Below, in pieces: positions 26,601 to 34,863 of a DNA stretch of 64,000 bases (its first letter is position 1; every line of letters begins with the position of its first letter). The notes beneath the pieces were generated by a model. That model searched no databases, was not told the DNA's origin, and worked only from the letters and a program-made list of their open reading frames with translations. The DNA is from CAVRAZ01 sp963719135 (GTDB taxonomy: Bacteria > Pseudomonadota > Gammaproteobacteria > DSM-19610), in contig CAVRAZ010000001.1 in assembly GCA_963719135.1 (NCBI GenBank), positions 682,001 to 746,000 of the forward strand, in the 5' to 3' direction. The position numbers were made by a program, and so were the translations under genes.

Positions 26601-27134
26601 GCGGCGGCGTTCCTTGTACCTGGAGATGCCGGCCGCCTCCTCCAGGAAGACGCGCAGGTCCTCGGGTCTGGCCTCGATCAGGCGCGAGATCATGCCCTGT
26701 TCGATGATGGCGTAGCTGCGCGGGCCCAGACCGGTGCCCAGAAAGATGTCGGTGATGTCGCGGCGGCGGCACTTGGTGCTGTTCAGATAGTAGTTGGACT
26801 GGCCGTCGCGCGACACCTGGCGGCGCAGCGCGATTTCGTTGTACTCGGCGTACTGGCCGCCGATGGCGCCGTCGGCATTGTCGAACACCAGTTCGACCGA
26901 CGCCTGCGCGACCGGCTTGCGCGCGGTCGAGCCGTTGAAGATGACATCCGCCATCGAGTCGCCGCGCAGGTGCTTGGCGGAGGTCTCGCCCATGACCCAG
27001 CGCACCGCGTCGATCACGTTGGATTTTCCGCAACCGTTGGGGCCGACGACGCCGGTCAGCGCGGACGGAAAATGAATCGTAGTGGGGTCGACGAACGATT
27101 TGAAGCCGGACAGCTTGATCTTGCTCAGTCGCAT
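23625..27134 (-). CDS. smc: Chromosome partition protein SMC
   Basis: The 1169-residue protein is a complete SMC: N-terminal ATPase with Walker A GPNGCGKSNVID near residues 32-43 and VMGETSAKHLRG, a long coiled coil, a hinge at roughly 500-650 (around DSGWERAVETVLGFNLEAV), a second coiled coil, and the C-terminal signature HLLSGGEKALTAVAL with Walker B PFCMLDEVDAPLDDANV. It compacts and segregates the chromosome. Having SMC rather than MukBEF fits gammaproteobacteria outside the enteric group. Codons for a piece of the first coiled coil (26517-26580) are strikingly AT-rich compared with the rest. Translation is probably coupled to zipA downstream. Confidence 0.96.
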   Translation of the reverse strand: MRLSKIKLSGFKSFVDPTTIHFPSALTGVVGPNGCGKSNVIDAVRWVMGETSAKHLRGDSMADVIFNGSTARKPVAQASVELVFDNADGAIGGQYAEYNEIALRRQVSRDGQSNYYLNSTKCRRRDITDIFLGTGLGPRSYAIIEQGMISRLIEARPEDLRVFLEEAAGISRYKERRRETETRIRHTQENLSRLNDLRDEIEKQLEKLQRQARAAVSFKELRELERRARAELLTLRYQALHDESASQRQVLAEQENRLEAVVAELRAVEAALETGREEHHDAQEVFNRVQGRFYELGAEVARTEQAIQHAKETRRSQQDEREKTEQAWNEVQAHIKVDGERLEYLARELAENEPALDSATGVANDSRERLEQAEAAMHDWQTGWDTFNRRSNEVSQTAQVERTRIDHLEQQQNQIQQRIERIAQERTQYDSGRLEAEIGELTGTADERQRRSKTLQDELEALRARIDGLRDQTRDQQRELNDAQGVLQDMRGRLSSLHALQQAALGGQEGEVADWLRQRALADAPRLAKQLDVDSGWERAVETVLGFNLEAVCADGVTDFADTLAQLQQGALALFDTSAPAPESTAAAGVPLAGKVRAPWPVQTLFAGVYAVESWHEAIGLRERLQAHESVVTPEGLWLGGNWLKYARNAESKAGVLEREKAIAALDAELAAGSALAATLEEALENARRELQDAEARREELQVEANLAHRQFSDARAQLEARQSRLEQMHARTAALQKEADELHEQQAEKQQAMDASRRLLHQALGELETFAEESARLSAQRDQLRDALNAARAAAQKDRDSAHELALKNRALKTEQDTTTQNLERMRGQQGHLSRRREELRQAIEASAEPLADMESELAVQLERRHQVEGELAAERRKLEAIDHRLREQEQSRHAQERRSQELREELNQGRLHWQEIKVRGETLLEKIVESGFELAALVEEMAEDANIDAWAEEVDRLEKRIQRLGPINLAAIEEFQTESERKQYLDAQHADVTAALDTLENAIRKIDRETRTRFKDTFDKVNSGFQSMFPRLFGGGHAYLELTGEDLLDTGVGVMARPPGKRNSTIHLLSGGEKALTAVALVFSIFELNPSPFCMLDEVDAPLDDANVGRFCDMVREMSERVQFVFITHNKITMDLANQLSGVTMHEPGVSRLVAVDIDEAVQLAAV

Positions 27135-27295
27135 GGGCGGACGATACAGAACCCGACCGCCTGTGACAAGCGTGACACGGGTCGTCCGCGCGCTTCGATC
27201 GGCGTTTGCCGACGCTGTAAATCAGGCCGCCGGACAGCCGGCGCCGGCGTCCGGCGTCTTGTCCGCGGCGCGGCGCTTCGGGTATCGTTGCGGCC

Positions 27296-27685
27296 ATGAG
27301 CACCCAACCGAGCAGAACCCTCGAAACCTTCGAAAATCCCAATCCCGAGCGCGACTACAGCATCCGCATCCGCATACCGGAATTCACCTGCCTGTGCCCG
27401 AAAACCGGCCAGCCGGATTTCGCGACGCTGCATCTCGACTACGTCCCCGACCTGCGCTGCGTCGAACTCAAATCGCTCAAGCTTTACGTCTGGTCGTACC
27501 GCGACGAAGGCGCATTCCACGAGGCGGTCACCAACCGCATCCTCGGCGACCTGGTCGCCGCCTGCGCGCCGCGCTTCATGCGCCTGACGGCGCGCTTCAA
27601 CGTGCGCGGTGGAATCTACACGGACGTTGTCGCCGAATACCGCGCCGAGGGGTGGGTGGCGCCGGTGAAGGTGGAGTTGCCGTGA
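27296..27685 (+). CDS. queF: NADPH-dependent 7-cyano-7-deazaguanine reductase
   Basis: The 129-residue protein is a short (YkvM-type) QueF, which reduces preQ0 to preQ1 in queuosine synthesis. The catalytic cysteine region is FTCLCPKTGQPDFA near residues 32-45, followed by the QueF motif ELKSLKLYVWSYRDEG near 62-77 with substrate-binding glutamate, and FNVRGGIYTDV near the end. It is transcribed away from smc; the 161-base gap must hold both promoters. gluQ, which modifies queuosine-containing tRNA-Asp, lies 6 kb away, so both ends of that pathway occur in the window. Confidence 0.93.
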   Translation: MSTQPSRTLETFENPNPERDYSIRIRIPEFTCLCPKTGQPDFATLHLDYVPDLRCVELKSLKLYVWSYRDEGAFHEAVTNRILGDLVAACAPRFMRLTARFNVRGGIYTDVVAEYRAEGWVAPVKVELP

Positions 27686-27698
27686 GGTTGTGAAAGTT

Positions 27699-28092
27699 AA
27701 CCGCTAAGGACGCCAAGGACGCGAAGGAAAACCACATTCATTAAGATCCTAATCCTTAACCACAAAGGACACGAAGGACACGAAGATAAACAAGTTCTGA
27801 CCACCTCAGATAATCGAGACTCGCAGAACCTCTCAACGCCAGCAAGAGCGCCGTAGCCTGAGCGCAAAGGAGTGAAAGCCCGGGGATGAACCGTGGCCTG
27901 ACCCGGGCTCGCTCCGTTCAGCCCAGGCCACGATACTGCGCAAGCCTCAGCCAGCGGTGGGCTCCATACGTGTTCTTACCTTTGTGTCCTTCGTGTCCTT
28001 TGTGGTTAAGGATCTTTTGTGGTTAAGGATCTTTTTTTGCGGTTAAGGATCTAACGATGGTTTTCCTTCGCGTCCTTGGCGTCCTTCGCGGT
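27699..28092. repeat. Nested long inverted repeat of the AAGGACGCCAAGG family
   Basis: The outer arms 27699-27734 and 28057-28092 are reverse complements with about one mismatch in 36 (AAGGACGCCAAGGACGC core). Inner arms at about 27749-27787 and 27976-28014 (CACAAAGGACACGAAGGACAC) also pair. The loop of about 190 bases is GC-rich and has its own hairpin CGTGGCCTG ... CAGGCCACG (27888-27931). A further TTAAGGATCT triplication lies at 28003-28052. It fills the gap between queuosine and kinase genes. Confidence 0.8.
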
Positions 28093-28126
28093 TGATCCGG
28101 TTTCATTCGATGCAAGCAAAACACCC

Positions 28127-29434
28127 ATGGACACCTTCATAGGCATCGACGTCGGCACTTCGGCCTGCCGCGCCTGCGCCATCGACGCGGCCGGCAACGA
28201 AGTTGCCAACGCGCGTGTCGACCTGCCACCGCCGGCGCGCGACGGCGCGGCGGTCGAACAGGATGCCGCTGTGTGGTGGGACGCACTGACCGCGACGCTG
28301 GACCACCTGTGCGCAACGTTCGCCGCCGGCAGCGTGCGCCGCATCGCGCTCGACGCCACCTCCTCCACCCTGCTGCTGTGTACGCGCGACGGCACGCCCT
28401 TGACCACTGCGCTGATGTACGACGACGCGCGCGCCACCGCGCAGGCACAGCGGATCGCGCGCGCGGCGCCGGCCGATTCCGCCGCCGCGGGCGCCACCAG
28501 CAGCCTGGCGAAACTGCTGTACCTGCTCGAACGCTGTCCGGTCACGCAGCCGCGCGCCGCGCACCAGGGCGATTGGCTGAACGGCATGCTGTGCGGCACC
28601 TTCGGCATCTGCGACGAAAACAACGCGCTGAAACTCGGTTACGACGCGCGGCGGCGGCGCTGGCCGGACTGGATCGACGCGCTGGGATTACCGGACGGCT
28701 GTCTGCCGGCGGTGCGCCCGCCCGGGACGCCGCTGGGCGAGATCACACCGGCGCTGTGCCAGCGCTGGGGACTGGCGCCGGGCGCGTCGCTGGTTTGCGG
28801 CACCACCGACAGCACCGCCGGCGTGATTGCGACGGGCGCACTGAACGTCGGCGACGCGGTGACGGCGCTGGGCTCGACCCTGGTCCTGAAGGTGGTCTCG
28901 CAACAGCCGGTCACCGCGTCGCTCCACGGCGTCTACAGCCACCGTCTGGGCGATCGCTGGCTGGCCGGCGGCGCGTCGAACACCGGCGGCGGCGTGCTGG
29001 CGCAGTTTTTCGATGCAACGCAACTCGCCGCACTCAGTGCGCAGGTCGACCCGCGCCATCCGATCTGTCTCGATTACTATCCGCTGCCCGGCGTCGGCGA
29101 GCGCTTTCCCGTCGCCGACCCGCACAAGCAACCGCGCATTCACCCGCGCCCCAAATCCGATGTGCGCTTTCTACAGGGGCTGCTGCAGGCCATCGCGCGC
29201 ATCGAGCGGCACGGTTATCGACTGCTGGCCGACCTGGGTGCGCCTTATCCGACCCGCGTGCTGACGGTGGGCGGCGGCGCTGACAATGTGCAGTGGACGG
29301 AAATACGCCGCCGCCTGCTGGGCGTGCCGGTGTCCCCGGCGCAGCACCGCGAGGCGGCGTACGGCGCCGCGCTGCTCGCGCGCGGGCTGCAAACCGAGAT
29401 ACAAGAACCGGGGTCAGAACACAGTTTTCGCTAA
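28127..29434 (+). CDS. FGGY-family carbohydrate kinase
   Basis: Started at MDTFIGIDVGTSACR, the protein has 435 residues. It has the two actin-like domains of FGGY kinases: phosphate-1 loop IGIDVGTSACRACAID at the N-terminus, LDATSSTLLLC near 85, GDWLNGMLCG near 150, CGTTDSTAGVIATGA near 225-240 with the catalytic aspartate, and the adenosine motif VLTVGGGADNVQW near 385. It resembles the D-ribulokinase/xylulokinase group, but the sugar cannot be assigned. The end of the frame (EPGSEHSFR and stop) is encoded by the first arm of a GGGGTCAGAACACAG repeat, so the natural C-terminus was replaced or extended by the repeat. An upstream in-frame ATG is inside the repeat region and unlikely. Confidence 0.82.
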   Translation: MDTFIGIDVGTSACRACAIDAAGNEVANARVDLPPPARDGAAVEQDAAVWWDALTATLDHLCATFAAGSVRRIALDATSSTLLLCTRDGTPLTTALMYDDARATAQAQRIARAAPADSAAAGATSSLAKLLYLLERCPVTQPRAAHQGDWLNGMLCGTFGICDENNALKLGYDARRRRWPDWIDALGLPDGCLPAVRPPGTPLGEITPALCQRWGLAPGASLVCGTTDSTAGVIATGALNVGDAVTALGSTLVLKVVSQQPVTASLHGVYSHRLGDRWLAGGASNTGGGVLAQFFDATQLAALSAQVDPRHPICLDYYPLPGVGERFPVADPHKQPRIHPRPKSDVRFLQGLLQAIARIERHGYRLLADLGAPYPTRVLTVGGGADNVQWTEIRRRLLGVPVSPAQHREAAYGAALLARGLQTEIQEPGSEHSFR

Positions 29435-29515
29435 TATTCACTGAGAAGACGCCGGGACAAGAATTGTAGTACGTGAGTTCTGCACCGAATATTAGCGAAA
29501 ACTGTGTTCTGACCC
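29408..29515. repeat. GGGGTCAGAACACAG hairpin, full copy
   Basis: Left arm GGGGTCAGAACACAG followed by TTTTCGCTAATATT (29409-29437), about 50 unrelated bases, then the right arm AATATTAGCGAAAACTG with TGTTCTGACCC (29488-29515). The left arm encodes the last residues and stop of the FGGY kinase. Homologous copies lie at 34613-34720 and 56126-56235. Confidence 0.85.
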
Positions 29516-29658
29516 GAATGGCACTTACTTAAGCCCAGAACTGCCGTCATCCCGGCGAAGGCCGGGATCCAGAATCTACAATAGTGGTAGTTTTCCTGGA
29601 TTCCGGCCTTCGCCGGAATGACGAAACCCCTGAATTCAGAGTTGAGTAAGTGCCATTC
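29516..29658. mobile_element. 143-bp composite MITE-like element, orientation A
   Basis: Terminal inverted repeats GAATGGCACTTACT (left) and AGTAAGTGCCATTC (right) enclose two different CCGGCGAAGGCCGG-type palindromes. Direct 11-bp copies of TGTTCTGACCC flank it (29505-29515 and 29659-29669). The reverse complement of this block is present at 34721-34863 with only two base differences. Confidence 0.75.
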
Positions 29659-29825
29659 TGTTCTGACCCCGGTTTTTGGACCCCGGTTCTTGTATCTCGG
29701 TTGCGGACTTTCCTTTCGCCGGCGCAGACGCTATCGTGCGCCGACGAATGCGCTGCCGATCGTGACATGCGGCGCCCGGTAACTGGACCCTCCATCGCGC
29801 AACCACATGCTTTGAAATCCTTACG

Positions 29826-30557
29826 ATGAAATCCTTTGTGCAAGGCGCAGGGTTCGTGTTCGACGGCTTCGCGCTGATCCGCCGGCCGCGCCTGCGGCGT
29901 TTCGTCATCGTTCCGCTGCTCATCAATCTGCTATTGTTCGGCGGCCTGCTGTGGGCGGCGGTCGGCTGGATTCGGCACCTGGTCAGCTACCTGATGGGTT
30001 ATCTGCCGGCCTGGCTCGACTGGCTGAGCTATCTGGCGTGGCCGGTGTTCGTGGTGCTCGGACTGGCCGTCGTGTTCTACGGCTTTTCGGCGGCGGCCAA
30101 CCTGATCGCCTCGCCGTTCAACGGCCTGCTCGCCGAAATGGTCGAAAAGGAACTCACCGGCAAACCGGTCGAGGGCGACTGGCGCCAACTGCTGCGCGAC
30201 GTCGCGCCGGCGCTCTGGTCGGAGGTGCGCAAGCTGTTTTATTTTCTGGTACGCGCCGCGCCGCTGGGGTTGCTGTTTCTGATTCCGGGCGTGAACCTGG
30301 CGGCTCCCGTGCTGTGGACCCTGTTCAGCGCCTGGATGATGGCCATTCAGTACGTCGACTACCCGATGGGCAATCACGGGCTGTTCTTCCGCGATCAGCG
30401 GCGGCGCCTGCGCAGGAACCGGCTGCAGGCGCTCGGGTTCGGCTTGACCACGCTGCTGCTGACGCTCACGCCTTTCGTGAATTTTTTCATCATGCCGGTC
30501 GCGGTCGCAGGCGCGACGGCCATGTGGGTGAAAAACGCCGACCTCAGCCGCGAGTGA
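29826..30557 (+). CDS. cysZ: CysZ/EI24-family membrane protein
   Basis: The 243-residue protein has four hydrophobic regions and matches CysZ, a sulfate transporter of the inner membrane. Typical pieces are GFALIRRPRLRRFVIVPLLIN near residues 15-35 (in parts), FSAAANLIASPFNGLLAE near 90-107, RKLFYFLVRAAPLGLLFLIPGVNLAAPVLW near 140-170 in parts, and the family motif YVDYPMGNHG near 178-187. Length matches the family. No cys genes are adjacent; it stands alone between a repeat block and a convergent aminotransferase gene. Confidence 0.85.
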   Translation: MKSFVQGAGFVFDGFALIRRPRLRRFVIVPLLINLLLFGGLLWAAVGWIRHLVSYLMGYLPAWLDWLSYLAWPVFVVLGLAVVFYGFSAAANLIASPFNGLLAEMVEKELTGKPVEGDWRQLLRDVAPALWSEVRKLFYFLVRAAPLGLLFLIPGVNLAAPVLWTLFSAWMMAIQYVDYPMGNHGLFFRDQRRRLRRNRLQALGFGLTTLLLTLTPFVNFFIMPVAVAGATAMWVKNADLSRE

Positions 30558-30699
30558 CTTATCGAGCGCTGCCTGAGCGCGTGACCCGCAGCAGCGGCCT
30601 TGGCAGCGACTGCATGCGGTCTCGACAGGGGATCCCTTCGCCGGCAAGCCGGCTCCAGCACGGATTTCACCCGCGTGCGCAATTCTGGTTGTATGCGCT

Positions 30700-31884
30700 T
30701 CAGCCTCGCGCCTGAGTCACGATGAACCGCCGCATCCGCGCGACGCCCTCTTCGAGATTTTCCAGCGTCGTCGTATAGGCGAAGCGCAGATGATTCGCAG
30801 CGCCGAACTCGCCGAAATCCAGGCCCGGCGTCACCGCCACGCCGGCGTCTTCGAGCAGACGCCGCGTAAACGTAAAGCTGTCGTCGGCGAACCGGCTGCA
30901 ATCGGCGTAGACGTAAAAGGCGCCCTGCGGCTGCGCGGCGATGGCGAACCCCAATTCGCGCAGCGCCGGCACCAGGAAATCGCGCCGCGCGCGGAACGCG
31001 TCGCGCCGCTCGTCGAGTATCGCGATCGTGTCTGCGTCGAAGGCCGCAAGCGCGGCGTATTGCGCCGGCGTCGGTGCGGCGATGTACAGATTCTGCGCCA
31101 GCTTGTTCAGGTCGCTCACATAATCATCCGGCGCAACCAGCCAGCCGATGCGCCAGCCGGTCATGCCGAAATACTTGGAGAAACTGTTGATGACGAACAG
31201 TTCGCCGGACAGCGACAGCGCACTGTACGACTCGGCTTCATAGGTCAGCCCCTGATAGATCTCGTCGACGATCAGGCGTCCGCCCTGCGCCGCCACGAAA
31301 TCCGCGATGGCCGCCAGTTCGGGGCGTTCGATGCAGGTGCCGGTGGGGTTCGCCGGCGTCGCCACCAGCAGCGCGCGCGTGCCGGCCTGCCAGTGCCGGC
31401 GTACCAGGTCCAGCGTCGGCTGGTATGCGGTCGCGGCGCTGACCGGCAGCGGCTGCGGCACACCGCCGGCGAGATGCACGAAGTTGCGGTTGCAGGGATA
31501 ACCCGGATCGCTCAGCAGCAGGCGGCTGCCGGGGTCGACCAGCAGCGCGGTGATCATCTGCAGCGCCGCGGAACTGCCGGGCGTGATCAGTATGCGGCGC
31601 GGATCGATGGCGGCCGAGAAACGGCGTGCGTAGTAGCGCGCGATCGTCTCGCGCAGCTCGGCCAGGCCGGTCGCCGCCGTGTAGTGCGTCCTGCCCGCCT
31701 GCAACGCACGGATGCCCGCCTGCACCACCGGCTCCGGCGTCACGAAATCCGGTTCGCCGACTTCCATGTGGATGATCGAGCGTCCCTGCCTTTCCAGTTC
31801 GATTGCCCTTGCGAGCACTTCCATCACGTGGAAGGGCTGAATCAGATCCATGCGCCGCGCGCGCGGCCCGCGAGCGGAAGCCAT
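30700..31884 (-). CDS. PLP-dependent aminotransferase, class I/II
   Basis: The 394-residue protein is a fold-type I aminotransferase. The PLP lysine is in NSFSKYFGMTGWRIGW near residue 240; the cofactor aspartate region is NPTGTCIERPEL near 175 with DEIYQGL near 205; the substrate arginine is in NHLRFAYTT near 365. It resembles AspC/AlaA-like enzymes; the amino donor is not determinable. The start is one base after the stop of the HAD phosphatase gene, so the two form an operon. Two possible methionines at residues 1 and 12 exist; MDLIQPFHVMEVL looks like the natural protein start, making 383 residues possible. Confidence 0.85.
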   Translation of the reverse strand: MASARGPRARRMDLIQPFHVMEVLARAIELERQGRSIIHMEVGEPDFVTPEPVVQAGIRALQAGRTHYTAATGLAELRETIARYYARRFSAAIDPRRILITPGSSAALQMITALLVDPGSRLLLSDPGYPCNRNFVHLAGGVPQPLPVSAATAYQPTLDLVRRHWQAGTRALLVATPANPTGTCIERPELAAIADFVAAQGGRLIVDEIYQGLTYEAESYSALSLSGELFVINSFSKYFGMTGWRIGWLVAPDDYVSDLNKLAQNLYIAAPTPAQYAALAAFDADTIAILDERRDAFRARRDFLVPALRELGFAIAAQPQGAFYVYADCSRFADDSFTFTRRLLEDAGVAVTPGLDFGEFGAANHLRFAYTTTLENLEEGVARMRRFIVTQARG

Positions 31885-31885
31885 G

Positions 31886-32656
31886 CTAGCCGGCGCGGCG
31901 CTGTTCCGTCAGCGCCTCGAGAAACGCAACGTCGACATACCCGCACGCGGGTGCCGGACCGCGCAGGGACTTGCAGTGCGCATCGGGTTCGCCCAGATGA
32001 TCGAGCACCGCCAGTGCGCCCGGAAAATCCTGGTTCACGGTGTACTGGCTGACCGTGACCAGCGTGTCCAGTCCGGCGCGCTGTGCCGAAAGCAGCCCGT
32101 TTCCGGAATCCTCGAACGCGAGACACTGATCGGGCGTCACGCCGAGCTGCTGCATGGCGTAGAGATAGATATCCGGTGCCGGTTTTTTCTTCGGCACGAC
32201 GCCGCCGGCGGCGATCACGTCGAACCACGCCAGCGCGTCGTGTGCGAGACTCTTTTCCAGCAGCGCGGTGACGTTGTCCGGCGTGGTCGTGGTGGCGATG
32301 CCGAGCCGCAGACCCTGCGCGCGCGCCGCCAGCAACAAGCGCCGGACACCGGGACGCAGCGGCACGCCGCCGGCGGCGACGGTCTGTGTATAGTGGCGCG
32401 TCTTGGCCGCGTGCAGGCCGGCGATGAACGCATCGAGGTCGGCGGGCGGCGAAAAAGCCGGCGCATGGCGTTCGATGAAATGCCTGATCCGCTCCTTGCC
32501 GCCGGTGACCGACAACAATTCGCCATAGCGGTCCACCGACCAGACCCAGTCCAGCCCCGCCTCCCGGAATGCCCGGTTGAACGACCGGCGGTGAAGCTCC
32601 TCGGTCTCGGCCAGGGTGCCGTCCACGTCGAACAACAGGGTCGTCAGTCTGTGCAT
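31886..32656 (-). CDS. HAD-superfamily phosphatase, CbbY/beta-phosphoglucomutase-like
   Basis: From MHRLTTLLF the protein has 256 residues. HAD motif I is LLFDVDGTLAETEELH near residues 7-22, with cap domain (YGELLSVTGGKERI), motif II GIATTTTPDN near 125, and motif III with VPKKKPAPDIYLYA then CLAFEDSGNGLLSAQRAG near 185-200. This is the CbbY group, several of which remove xylulose-1,5-bisphosphate, an inhibitor of RuBisCO; whether this one does is inference. Upstream frame extension to 32944 has no protein-like character. It is co-transcribed with the aminotransferase. Confidence 0.85.
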   Translation of the reverse strand: MHRLTTLLFDVDGTLAETEELHRRSFNRAFREAGLDWVWSVDRYGELLSVTGGKERIRHFIERHAPAFSPPADLDAFIAGLHAAKTRHYTQTVAAGGVPLRPGVRRLLLAARAQGLRLGIATTTTPDNVTALLEKSLAHDALAWFDVIAAGGVVPKKKPAPDIYLYAMQQLGVTPDQCLAFEDSGNGLLSAQRAGLDTLVTVSQYTVNQDFPGALAVLDHLGEPDAHCKSLRGPAPACGYVDVAFLEALTEQRRAG

Positions 32657-32856
32657 TGCGGTCTCCGGGCCTGAACGGCCGCCCAATTTAACCGCGGCCC
32701 GCGGCTCTCTCAAAGAAGCCCGGGCACTCCTCTTGACTCGCGAGCACGGGGCACGGAAACTAGTGAGTTTAACCGACTGGCGACAGCGGAAATACTTGCC
32801 CGGTCCTGGGGTTTCTGCTATAGACCTTCGGCCCGGTTGCCCCCTGGAGAGATTGC

Positions 32857-33582
32857 ATGGCGACGAAGAAAAAGGCTGCCAAAGCGAAACCGAAGGCCAA
32901 GACGAGTACGGCAGCGAGACCCGCGGCAAAAAAGACCGCCGCAAAAAAAACCGCGCCCGCTAAAGAGGCGACGCCGAAAGCCAAGGCACCGAAACCGAAG
33001 CCCGCCGCAGCCGCACACACCGCCAAGAAGAGCAGTATGACCAAGACCGTCGAAAAGAAAGCCACCGGGAAGAACGCCGCGGAAAAGAAAGCGCCGGCGA
33101 AAAAGACCGCGACCCCCCGCTCCCGCGCCGCGCCCACGGCCGCCGTGCGGTCGGGCTCGGCCTCAGCCACCGGTCCCGTGCCGGGTATCGCGCCCTACGT
33201 GGAAAAGAAGGGCGAGGAGTACATGAATTTCGAGCAGGTCGCGCATTTCCGCAAGATTCTGCTGGCCTGGAAGCGCGAGCTGATGGAAGAAGTCGATCGC
33301 ACGGTTCATCACATGCAGGACGAGGCCGCGAACTTTCCCGATCCCAACGATCGCGCAACGCAGGAATCCGAATTCAGCATGGAGCTGCGCACGCGCGACC
33401 GCGAACGCAAACTCATCAAGAAAATCGACGAAGCGATCGGCAAACTCGACGCCGAGGACTACGGCTACTGTGAAGCCTGCGGCGTCGAGATCGGCATTCG
33501 CCGCCTGGAAGCGCGTCCAACGGCCACGTTGTGCATAGACTGCAAAACGCTGGACGAAATACGCGAGCGTCAGCACGGGTAA
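32857..33582 (+). CDS. dksA: RNA polymerase-binding regulator DksA with Lys/Ala-rich extension
   Basis: The C-terminal ~115 residues are a full DksA: coiled coil with the tip NFPDPNDRATQESEF (both aspartates and the alanine needed for action on RNA polymerase with ppGpp), then RERKLIKKIDEAI and the C4 zinc finger YGYCEACGVEIG ... ATLCIDCKTL. The first ~120 residues are a low-complexity Lys/Ala/Pro tail resembling histone H1 or bacterial AlgP-like tails, which ordinary DksA (about 150 residues) lacks. The tail might bind DNA or RNA. The start at MATKKKAAK is preceded by GGAGAG. Alternative internal methionines (for example MNFEQVAHF) would give a standard-sized DksA, so two forms are possible. 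gluQ follows 61 bases on, as in many gammaproteobacteria. Confidence 0.9.
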   Translation: MATKKKAAKAKPKAKTSTAARPAAKKTAAKKTAPAKEATPKAKAPKPKPAAAAHTAKKSSMTKTVEKKATGKNAAEKKAPAKKTATPRSRAAPTAAVRSGSASATGPVPGIAPYVEKKGEEYMNFEQVAHFRKILLAWKRELMEEVDRTVHHMQDEAANFPDPNDRATQESEFSMELRTRDRERKLIKKIDEAIGKLDAEDYGYCEACGVEIGIRRLEARPTATLCIDCKTLDEIRERQHG

Positions 33583-33643
33583 GTCGCCGCCTGTACGCGG
33601 CAGGCGCTTTGCGGCGGCGGGTCCCGTCGCCGGCCGGGCGCCG

Positions 33644-34537
33644 GTGACAGCTTACTGCGGGCGTTTCGCGCCCTCGCCTTCGGGCCCCCTGCATTTCGGT
33701 TCCCTGGTTGCCGCCGTCGGCAGTTTTCTCGACGCGCGCCGCGTCGGCGGCCGCTGGCTGGTGCGCATCGAAGACCTCGACCCGCCGCGCGAAACGCCAG
33801 GCGCCGCCGATGACATCCTGCGCACCCTCGATGCCCTGGGTTTGCACTGGGACGGTCCGGTGCTGTATCAGAGCACGCGAACGGACGCGTACTGCGCCGC
33901 GCTGGAAGCGCTCGAAAAGCGCGGCCTCATCTATCCTTGCGCGTGCAGCCGCCAGGAAATCCGCGAAAACGCGCTGCCCGGCGGCGTCGAGCCGATCTAT
34001 GCCGGCACCTGCCGCAATGGAATTCCGCCCGGCCGGACGCCGCGCGCACTGCGTGTGAAAGTCGACGGTGCCGAAATCGGGTTCGTCGACCGTCTGCAGG
34101 GACCGCGACGGGAGTGCCTGCCGGCGACGAGCGGCGACTTCATCGTGCGCCGCGCCGACGGGCTGTTTGCGTATCAGCTCGCGGTCATCGTCGACGATGC
34201 CGCGCAGGGCATCACGGACATCGTGCGCGGCAGCGATCTCTTCGACAACACCGGACGCCAGATCTTTCTGCAACAGCGCCTGGAGCTGCCGACACCCCGC
34301 TATCTGCATCTGCCGGTCGCCGTCGACCAGGACGGCAGCAAACTCAGCAAACAGAACCGGGCGCCGGCGGCCGACCCCGCGGCCGGCGCCCGGCTGCTGT
34401 GGCAGGTCGTTGCCTTCCTGGGACAGCGGCCGCCGTCGGAGCTGGCCGGCGCCACGCTCGAGGAGTTCTGGCGCTGGGCCGTCGAGCACTGGAACGCCGC
34501 CGGTATCCCGTCGACCCGGCAGTTGGCCGTTGCATGA
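33644..34537 (+). CDS. gluQ: Glutamyl-Q tRNA(Asp) synthetase
   Basis: The 297-residue protein is a truncated glutamyl-tRNA synthetase paralogue that attaches glutamate to queuosine in tRNA-Asp. It has the HIGH-like motif FAPSPSGPLHFGSL near residues 8-21, VRIEDLDPPRE near 42, the zinc-binding set CACSRQEI...YAGTCRNG near 102-128, and the KMSKS-like KLSKQNRAP near 235. It lacks the anticodon-binding domain, as expected. The start appears to be GTG (33644). It is directly downstream of dksA, a conserved arrangement. A repeat block follows the stop. Confidence 0.92.
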   Translation: MTAYCGRFAPSPSGPLHFGSLVAAVGSFLDARRVGGRWLVRIEDLDPPRETPGAADDILRTLDALGLHWDGPVLYQSTRTDAYCAALEALEKRGLIYPCACSRQEIRENALPGGVEPIYAGTCRNGIPPGRTPRALRVKVDGAEIGFVDRLQGPRRECLPATSGDFIVRRADGLFAYQLAVIVDDAAQGITDIVRGSDLFDNTGRQIFLQQRLELPTPRYLHLPVAVDQDGSKLSKQNRAPAADPAAGARLLWQVVAFLGQRPPSELAGATLEEFWRWAVEHWNAAGIPSTRQLAVA

Positions 34538-34612
34538 CGCCCTTGCCGCAGGCGGTACTGTGCCGCGAGCCCTGTTGGCAATGGCGCACCTGCTGCCTGC
34601 GCCTGCGCAAAA

Positions 34613-34720
34613 CCGGGGTCAGAACGCAGTTTTCGCTAATATTCACTGCGCGTACACCGCAACAAGTAATGTGGTGCGCGACTTCGACACCGAATATTAG
34701 CGAAAACTGTGTTCTGACCC
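34613..34720. repeat. GGGGTCAGAACGCAG hairpin, full copy
   Basis: Same arms as 29408-29515 with a different ~50-base loop; one A-to-G change in the left arm leaves a G-T pair. It has the same orientation relative to the neighbouring 143-bp element's left border as the 29.4-kb copy. Confidence 0.85.
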
Positions 34721-34863
34721 GAATGGCACTTACTTAACTCTGAATTCAGGGGTTTCGTCATTCCGGCGAAGGCCGGAATCCAGGAAAACTACCACTATTG
34801 CAGATTCTGGATCCCGGCCTTCGCCGGGATGACGGCAGTTCTGGGCTTAAGTAAGTGCCATTC
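34721..34863. mobile_element. 143-bp composite MITE-like element, orientation B
   Basis: Reverse complement of 29516-29658 with two base differences (one in the right-arm border, one in the centre). It is flanked by the same 11-bp direct copies TGTTCTGACCC (34710-34720 and 34864-34874). The element lies between gluQ and acs. Confidence 0.75.

Noticed and set aside
29401..29690. Repeat block considered as a CRISPR array
   Set aside because: The units are palindromic, non-identical, irregularly spaced and inverted relative to each other; no cas genes are present.
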